Source: CAYTES01 sp964436935
GTDB taxonomy: Bacteria; Patescibacteriota; Gracilibacteria; UBA1369; UBA12473
Assembly (NCBI GenBank): GCA_964436935.1
Contig: CAYTES010000004.1
Location: forward strand, 1 to 52,661
Direction: 5' to 3'
DNA length: 52,661 nucleotides
The notes under the pieces were generated by a model. The model was not told where the DNA came from, did no database searches, and was given only the letters and a program-made list of their open reading frames with translations. The translations under genes and the position numbers were made by a program. Each line of letters begins with the position of its first letter. Within the stretch, counting starts at the first letter, position 1. Below, piece after piece: positions 48,333 to 52,661 of this stretch.

Positions 48333-48773
48333 TTATCCCCGTTTTTTCTTTTTGTTCTTTCCTTTCTTTTTTGTCACGCCATATTTTTTTTGTTGGCCTT
48401 TTTCCGCTTCTGCGGCTACTTTTTGAGGTAATACATTTTTATAGCGATAGGCGCTATTTGCCAAAACATACAGTACATAAAGAAGATATAAACCAAAGAT
48501 AAATCGCATTGAAAAATAGGGGATGTTTTCATAACGTATTCCCACGAAAAGTAGTCCGATCAATCCCAGTGTCAAAAGTTTAGATTCAAAGCCTGGAAGC
48601 GTGGCACGAAGACTTTTGCGTTGGGCATGTTTTTTACTCCAATGACGCCAGTAGAAAGAAGCGGTAATCATCACGCCAAAAAATATTAAAAAGAAGAGGC
48701 TATATTTAAAATAGGAGCCGGGATACACTGCGAAAAGATAGCTCGGGTCCAATAGTTTGCTGAGGGATTCCAT
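48333..48773 (-). CDS. Hypothetical membrane protein with Lys-rich tail, 146 aa
   Basis: ATG at 48773, eleven bases after the lgt stop on the same strand. Three or four hydrophobic segments: YSLFFLIFFGVMITASFYW, LLTLGLIGLLFVGIRY and MRFIFGLYLLYVLYVLANS. The last 25 residues are almost all Lys and Gly (TKKKGKNKKKKRG), likely cytoplasmic and able to bind acidic lipids or nucleic acid. No family recognised. It lies in the operon pyrG - GspF-N protein - lgt - this gene. Confidence 0.7.
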   Translation of the reverse strand: MESLSKLLDPSYLFAVYPGSYFKYSLFFLIFFGVMITASFYWRHWSKKHAQRKSLRATLPGFESKLLTLGLIGLLFVGIRYENIPYFSMRFIFGLYLLYVLYVLANSAYRYKNVLPQKVAAEAEKGQQKKYGVTKKKGKNKKKKRG

Positions 48774-48784
48774 GCGTAAAGAGG

Positions 48785-49567
48785 TTAAGGAGAAGTATTC
48801 TTTTTTAGATTTTTATACAGGAAAGTCGCTAATCCCACAAACACAAGCAGTGCAATAATTTGTCCCAAACGTATTCCCAGCAGTTCGACGGTGTCATCTC
48901 CTCTGAAAAATTCAATCAGGAATCGTCCAAAACTATATTCCGTTAACGCAAGAATAGACCACCAGTGGGCTTCCTCCTTTAGTCTCGGCCATTTTTCCAA
49001 GATCATTTTTCGAGTGCCCAAAATAGCAACGATGAGCAAAATAGAATAAATTTGGGTGGGGTGAACCGGAACTGTGTATTTTACATTCGTGCTTTCAAAG
49101 GTGATTCCCCACGGAAGAATGGTTTCTTTTCCATATCCTTGGCCATCCAGCAGTTGTCCCACATTGGTGATCATCATCCCGATAAGGAAGGGCATGGTGA
49201 CGCTGTCGAGCCAGGGAATAGGATTTTCTCTTTTTTTAACGGCGTGGAATAAAAAAACGAGTATGAATCCTAAGATGCCCCCCCAAAAAGAATATCCCGG
49301 TTGCCAAAAGAAAAAGATATGTTTGAGGGGTGTGATCCAGTTGAGTGGGCCGTAGTATCCCCAGTTCATGAGAAAGAAGATTAAGCGTGATCCCAGGAGA
49401 GTACCTCCCAATAAACTCACGCTGTGATCCAGGATGAAATTCAAGTCAATCCGTTGGTACTTTGCTCGTTTTAAAAAGAGGAGTGTGCCCACAATGAATG
49501 CCACGGATAACGCCACCCATAGGGAGTAGAGCGCAAATGGGCCAATTTTGAACAGAATGGGAGCCAT
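48785..49567 (-). CDS. lgt: Prolipoprotein diacylglyceryl transferase homologue, divergent
   Basis: 260 aa with about seven membrane segments. Lgt moves diacylglycerol from phosphatidylglycerol to the Cys of prolipoproteins. The fold pattern is clear: GPFALYSLWVAL, GSRLIFFL, SFWGGILGFIL, VPVHPTQIYS, ALTEYSFGRFLIEFFRGDD. Residues essential in E. coli are altered: His103 of SFHGG is Trp95, Arg143 of GRLGN is Asn135 (TNVGQ), and Asn146 is Gln138. Arg239 is kept as Arg222 (EFFRGDD). It may be a changed enzyme or a non-catalytic homologue. A lipoprotein-like gene at 18719 suggests that lipidation still occurs in the cell. It starts six bases after the GspF-N gene. Confidence 0.85.
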   Translation of the reverse strand: MAPILFKIGPFALYSLWVALSVAFIVGTLLFLKRAKYQRIDLNFILDHSVSLLGGTLLGSRLIFFLMNWGYYGPLNWITPLKHIFFFWQPGYSFWGGILGFILVFLFHAVKKRENPIPWLDSVTMPFLIGMMITNVGQLLDGQGYGKETILPWGITFESTNVKYTVPVHPTQIYSILLIVAILGTRKMILEKWPRLKEEAHWWSILALTEYSFGRFLIEFFRGDDTVELLGIRLGQIIALLVFVGLATFLYKNLKKNTSP

Positions 49568-49573
49568 GAAGCG

Positions 49574-50956
49574 TTAGAAATTAAATAACGTCAGTAACAT
49601 GATGACAAAGCTTGCGATTGGCAAGGAAATTGTTGCGAATGTATTTCTTAAAAAGAAATTGATTTTAAGGCTACTGGCGCTATGCATCAAGAAAACAAGG
49701 ACCAGCAGATATTTGAACAGAACGGAATCTTCTAAGCTGAAGGGGATCCCCAGGAAAGGTGCTAGGTCCAAGTTCCCTTGAGTCACATAGTAACCCAGGA
49801 AATAGTAGATGAGATAAAATCCCAGCAACCATCCCGTAAATGCGTTGAACTCTTCCAGCCAAACGATTTTTTTTTCTTTTTGGAAGAGATCGCTTTTTTG
49901 TTTTTGGGTTTTTTGTGTGGTTTTTAGTGCTTCTTTTAGTATTTTTACCTGCTGATGAATTGATTTGAGATTTTCCCATTGTGCCGGGCGCGTTTCTTTT
50001 GGAGATTTTAAAACCAGCATCACTCCATCCCACTCCTGCCTTTTTAATGTTTTAAGTTGCGATTGTAGTGCGGCCAATTCAGGGCTCGGTTTCCATTTTT
50101 TTTCCAGAGATTCCATCCATTCTTTTAAGAAATTCAGTTTGGAATCTTTTAATTTTTCTCCCAGTCCGTGGAACGCGTCTTGGAACTGTCCCTGCGTTTC
50201 GGGTTTTTTAGTGGCGGCACGATCCAGCGAATACATCATTTTTTGGCTTTCCAGTAAAAAAGATTGTCGCTCTTCTCCGTGGTCCATTCCTTGAAAAAAT
50301 AGTTCCTCTTCTTGTATTTTATCCAGAAGGTCTTTGCAAGTGTGTTTGATGTAATCCAAATTATTGCTTGTTTTGATGCGCATGAGTTTATCGATGTATC
50401 CCTCGATTTGCGCACGCTTTTCAGGTTGAATTTTGGTTTCAAATTTGGCGAGGAGGAGCTTGATGCGTTGAAGTGTTTCTTCCACTTGCTGCACCAAGGT
50501 TGTTTTTTGCATTAAAAATTCAGGAGTTTCAACCGCGGATTGAGCCGATTGGACCTCATTTGTTCCGGCTGGATTTGTCCCGTTTTGTTGCTGGTATTGT
50601 GTTTGGATTTCCTGTAATGAAACCGCTTGGAATGCTGACGTGGGATTGAATGGGTGAAGTTGTTGAATCGTGAAATGATATTCCTCAAAAAGTCTTTTAT
50701 AAGCCAATACGGGGTCTTTTGCCGGAATGGTTCCCGCTATTTTTTTTCCATTTTTATCCAATGCCTCGAACTCAAATTTTTCTAGTTTTTCGCTTTTCGG
50801 TTTTGGGGAGATCACATCATCCGTTATGGCCTTCAGCTCCAATATTGAAAATCCCAAGTTGTTGAGTTGGGTTCGCGCCAAGGTTTCATTGCCCGCATTG
50901 ATGATCCCGCTCAATGTTTTTCCCTGGTTGTTTGTGGCGGTGTATTTGAACTGCAT
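49574..50956 (-). CDS. Tandem GspF/PilC N-terminal modules on a coiled-coil membrane protein
   Basis: 460 aa from ATG 50956 (MQFKYTATNNQGK), four bases after the pyrG stop. Upstream in-frame ATG 50989 and TTG 51007 lie inside pyrG and are less likely, because family members begin exactly at this F-x-Y motif. Residues 2-43 (FKYTATNNQGKTLSGII) and about 61-103 (FEFEALDKNGKKIAGTI) are two copies of the short module that opens PilC/GspF type IV pilus and type II secretion platform proteins. The T2SSF domains that should follow are absent. Instead there is a long helical coiled-coil region (about 140-365) and three C-terminal membrane segments (LLGFYLIYYFLGYYV, LLVLVFLMHSASSL, ISLPIASFVIMLLTLF). 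It overlaps no gene and precedes lgt. Confidence 0.78.
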   Translation of the reverse strand: MQFKYTATNNQGKTLSGIINAGNETLARTQLNNLGFSILELKAITDDVISPKPKSEKLEKFEFEALDKNGKKIAGTIPAKDPVLAYKRLFEEYHFTIQQLHPFNPTSAFQAVSLQEIQTQYQQQNGTNPAGTNEVQSAQSAVETPEFLMQKTTLVQQVEETLQRIKLLLAKFETKIQPEKRAQIEGYIDKLMRIKTSNNLDYIKHTCKDLLDKIQEEELFFQGMDHGEERQSFLLESQKMMYSLDRAATKKPETQGQFQDAFHGLGEKLKDSKLNFLKEWMESLEKKWKPSPELAALQSQLKTLKRQEWDGVMLVLKSPKETRPAQWENLKSIHQQVKILKEALKTTQKTQKQKSDLFQKEKKIVWLEEFNAFTGWLLGFYLIYYFLGYYVTQGNLDLAPFLGIPFSLEDSVLFKYLLVLVFLMHSASSLKINFFLRNTFATISLPIASFVIMLLTLFNF

Positions 50957-50960
50957 AAGA

Positions 50961-52601
50961 TCATTTTGAGACAGAGCCTGGGCGTTCATTTTTAATGCTT
51001 GCTTCAATCAGTCCTTTGAACAGAGGATGCGGACGATTGGGGCGAGAAAGAAATTCGGGATGAAATTGAGTCCCTATCATGAAAGGATGATTCTTGATTT
51101 CTACGATTTCCACCAGATTCCCTTTTTGATAATAGCCTGAAACGATCAATCCGTTTTTCTCTAATTTTTCTCGGAAAATATTATTGAATTCATAGCGATG
51201 GCGGTGGCGCTCTAAAACTTGTTTTTTTCCATACAGTTTTTCCGTTTTTGTCCCCGGAGTGAGGTCGCAGGGATACGCGCCAAGTCGCAGGGTTCCTCCT
51301 TTTTCTTTGTCTTTGTGCTGTCCGGGAAGAAAATGAATGACATATTTGGACGGGTCCAGTTTTCGGTCTTCGTCAAACTCTTCGGACGTGAGAGTTTTGT
51401 CCTTGAGAAGATATCGCGCGAATTCGATGCTCATCATTTGCATGCCCAGGCAAAGCCCGAAATAAGGCACTTTATTTTCTCGTGCGTATTGAGCCGCTAA
51501 AATTTTCCCTTCCGTTCCCCGGGTTCCAAAGCCTCCGGGGACCACGATCCCCGCGCAGGATTTCAGTTCATCCCAGGCCTTTTTATTCTTTTTTTCCAAT
51601 TTTTCGGCATCGATCCATAGTAAATCCAATTCTCTGTTTTGGTGATAACAGGCAATTTTGAGCGATTCCAATACACTCAAATAAGAGTCTTCCAATCCAT
51701 TGTATTTTCCAACCATCGCAATTTTGAGAAGCTTGCTGTCGGCATGGATCTTTTTTACCAGCTGTTCCCATTCTTGAATATCCGGTTTAACGCGTCCGAG
51801 CCCCAACTTTTTCCCGATCAATTCGGCAATTTTATATTTTTCCAGATTGAGCGGCACTTCGTAAATCGAGGAGGCGGTGTAGGCAGGAATCACCGCTTCT
51901 TTTTCCACATCGCAGAAAAGCGCGATTTTTGAGATTTTTTCATCGTCGATCGTGTAATCCGCGCGAGCCAGAATAATATCGGGTTGAATACCGATGCTAC
52001 GCAGTTCTCGCACCGAGGATTGAGTCGGTTTGGTTTTTAATTCTTTGGACGCTTTGAGGTAGGGGAGGAGCGTTAGATGTACAAATAAGGTGTTTTTTGT
52101 GCCCAGTTCATGGCGAAGTTGGCGGATTGCTTCAAGGTAGGGGAGTCCCTCAATATCTCCGGTGGTTCCTCCGATTTCAACCATTAGAATATCCGTCTTG
52201 CTTTTCTTCGCGGCCATTTTAATCTTTTCTTTGATGGCGGTGGTGATGTGCGGCACAATTTGTATGGTGCCTCCCAGGAAATCACCTTGGCGCTCTTTTT
52301 TTATCGTTTCCATGTAAATGCGGCCGGTGGTTACATTGGACAGCTTGGAACAGTTGGTATCCATGAAACGTTCGTAATGGCCTAGGTCCAGATCGGTTTC
52401 TCCTCCATCGTCCGTGACAAACACTTCTCCATGTTGAAACGGACTCATGGTTCCGGGGTCTACATTCAAATAAGGGTCCAATTTTTGAGGGAATACTTTA
52501 AATCCCGAGGCTTTTAGTAGTGCTCCGATCGATGCGCTTGCGATCCCTTTCCCTAGTGAAGAACAGACGCCTCCGGTGACAAAGATGTATTTTGTGGCCA
52601 T
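50961..52601 (-). CDS. pyrG: CTP synthase PyrG
   Basis: Makes CTP from UTP, ATP and glutamine. The protein is 546 aa, normal. The N-terminal synthetase domain starts KYIFVTGGVCSSLGKGIASA, with LDPYLNVDPGTMSPFQHGEVFVTDDG and EIGGTTGDIEGLP. The C-terminal glutaminase domain has the oxyanion region PGGFGTRGTEGK, catalytic Cys in GLCLGMQMM (about 384), and HPEFLSRP with the His-Glu pair. Start ATG at 52601. It heads a minus-strand operon that continues with the tandem GspF-N protein, lgt and a small membrane protein. Confidence 0.97.
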   Translation of the reverse strand: MATKYIFVTGGVCSSLGKGIASASIGALLKASGFKVFPQKLDPYLNVDPGTMSPFQHGEVFVTDDGGETDLDLGHYERFMDTNCSKLSNVTTGRIYMETIKKERQGDFLGGTIQIVPHITTAIKEKIKMAAKKSKTDILMVEIGGTTGDIEGLPYLEAIRQLRHELGTKNTLFVHLTLLPYLKASKELKTKPTQSSVRELRSIGIQPDIILARADYTIDDEKISKIALFCDVEKEAVIPAYTASSIYEVPLNLEKYKIAELIGKKLGLGRVKPDIQEWEQLVKKIHADSKLLKIAMVGKYNGLEDSYLSVLESLKIACYHQNRELDLLWIDAEKLEKKNKKAWDELKSCAGIVVPGGFGTRGTEGKILAAQYARENKVPYFGLCLGMQMMSIEFARYLLKDKTLTSEEFDEDRKLDPSKYVIHFLPGQHKDKEKGGTLRLGAYPCDLTPGTKTEKLYGKKQVLERHRHRYEFNNIFREKLEKNGLIVSGYYQKGNLVEIVEIKNHPFMIGTQFHPEFLSRPNRPHPLFKGLIEASIKNERPGSVSK

Positions 52602-52661
52602 TACTCTGACATTAGCAAATGAAAGGGAGGAGAGTTAATCGCAGGGGGAACCTGAATTTTA

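Noticed and set aside
50956..51007. Earlier starts (50989, 51007) for the tandem GspF-N protein
   Set aside because: They lie inside pyrG and put extra residues before the F-x-Y motif that opens the family; ATG 50956 is four bases after the pyrG stop.
1..52661. UGA recoding (Gracilibacteria-type code)
   Set aside because: TGA ends ligA, panB, murE, pyrG and others exactly at family lengths and I see no in-frame TGA inside conserved genes.
1..52661. CRISPR array, rRNA, tRNA or prophage genes
   Set aside because: No regularly spaced short repeats, no rRNA-like or closed cloverleaf sequence, and no integrase, terminase or capsid-like protein seen on reading both strands.

Overview
The window looks like a chromosomal segment of a Candidate Phyla Radiation (Patescibacteria) bacterium, most like Peregrinibacteria. 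Three things point there. Conserved housekeeping genes alternate with very large proteins of no recognised family. Several conserved enzymes carry unusual substitutions. Some genes are of types seen in archaea and CPR (a short archaeal-type triosephosphate isomerase, a RibL-like nucleotidyltransferase). TGA ends ligA, murE, truB, pyrG and others at the expected lengths, so the code is standard and not the UGA=Gly code of Gracilibacteria. The lineage is inferred from gene content only. Three runs of N (11434-11449, 20096-20105, 21186-21212) are assembly gaps, and each sits inside or beside an inverted repeat.

Layout. 1-1116 (minus): two hypothetical genes, the first cut by the window edge. 1204-9272: ligA with a terminator, a YIP1-like membrane protein, then the pantothenate/CoA genes panB, panC and coaBC. 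This group is broken up by an opposite-strand acidic protein and by an AbiEi/AbiEii toxin-antitoxin pair inserted between panC and coaBC. 9316-14102: a proline/serine-rich single-pass membrane protein, then a long Rel (ppGpp) protein with a damaged hydrolase motif. 14112-16599 (minus): a compact operon of a small membrane protein, a RibL-like nucleotidyltransferase, ftsX and recO. 16737-20042: gatC, a small foldback element, gatA, a lipoprotein and an EamA transporter. 20178-35724 (mostly minus): holA, a 1533-residue secreted cysteine-rich/Ig-like protein, a 1785-residue LysM-like coiled-coil protein, tpiA on the other strand, and a 1198-residue membrane protein. 35821-45127 (plus): an O-antigen-ligase-like protein, riboflavin kinase, murE, truB, a WecA/MraY-family transferase, dnaG, a second copy of the foldback element, rpoD and greA, with one small minus-strand gene. 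45250-52601 (minus): a helical-repeat protein, then pyrG, a protein with two GspF/PilC N-terminal modules, an altered lgt, a small membrane protein, and a small-ORF/DUF2335 pair.

How the genes fit together. panB-panC-coaBC supply part of the route to CoA. A kinase-only riboflavin kinase and a separate RibL-like nucleotidyltransferase could together make FAD, as in archaea. murE, the prenyl-phosphate sugar transferase, ftsX, lgt and the O-antigen-ligase-like protein serve the envelope. dnaG-rpoD-greA, holA, ligA, recO and pyrG are core information-processing and nucleotide genes. The large secreted and membrane proteins are the main unexplained content.

The most interesting points are: two mobile foldback elements with TTA target duplications and compensatory stem changes, one of which supplies a base of the dnaG stop codon; a second type of foldback that now encodes the end of an EamA transporter and the stop codon of holA; a toxin-antitoxin pair inside a CoA gene group; tandem GspF N-terminal modules on a new membrane scaffold; and Rel and Lgt homologues that lack residues usually needed for catalysis.
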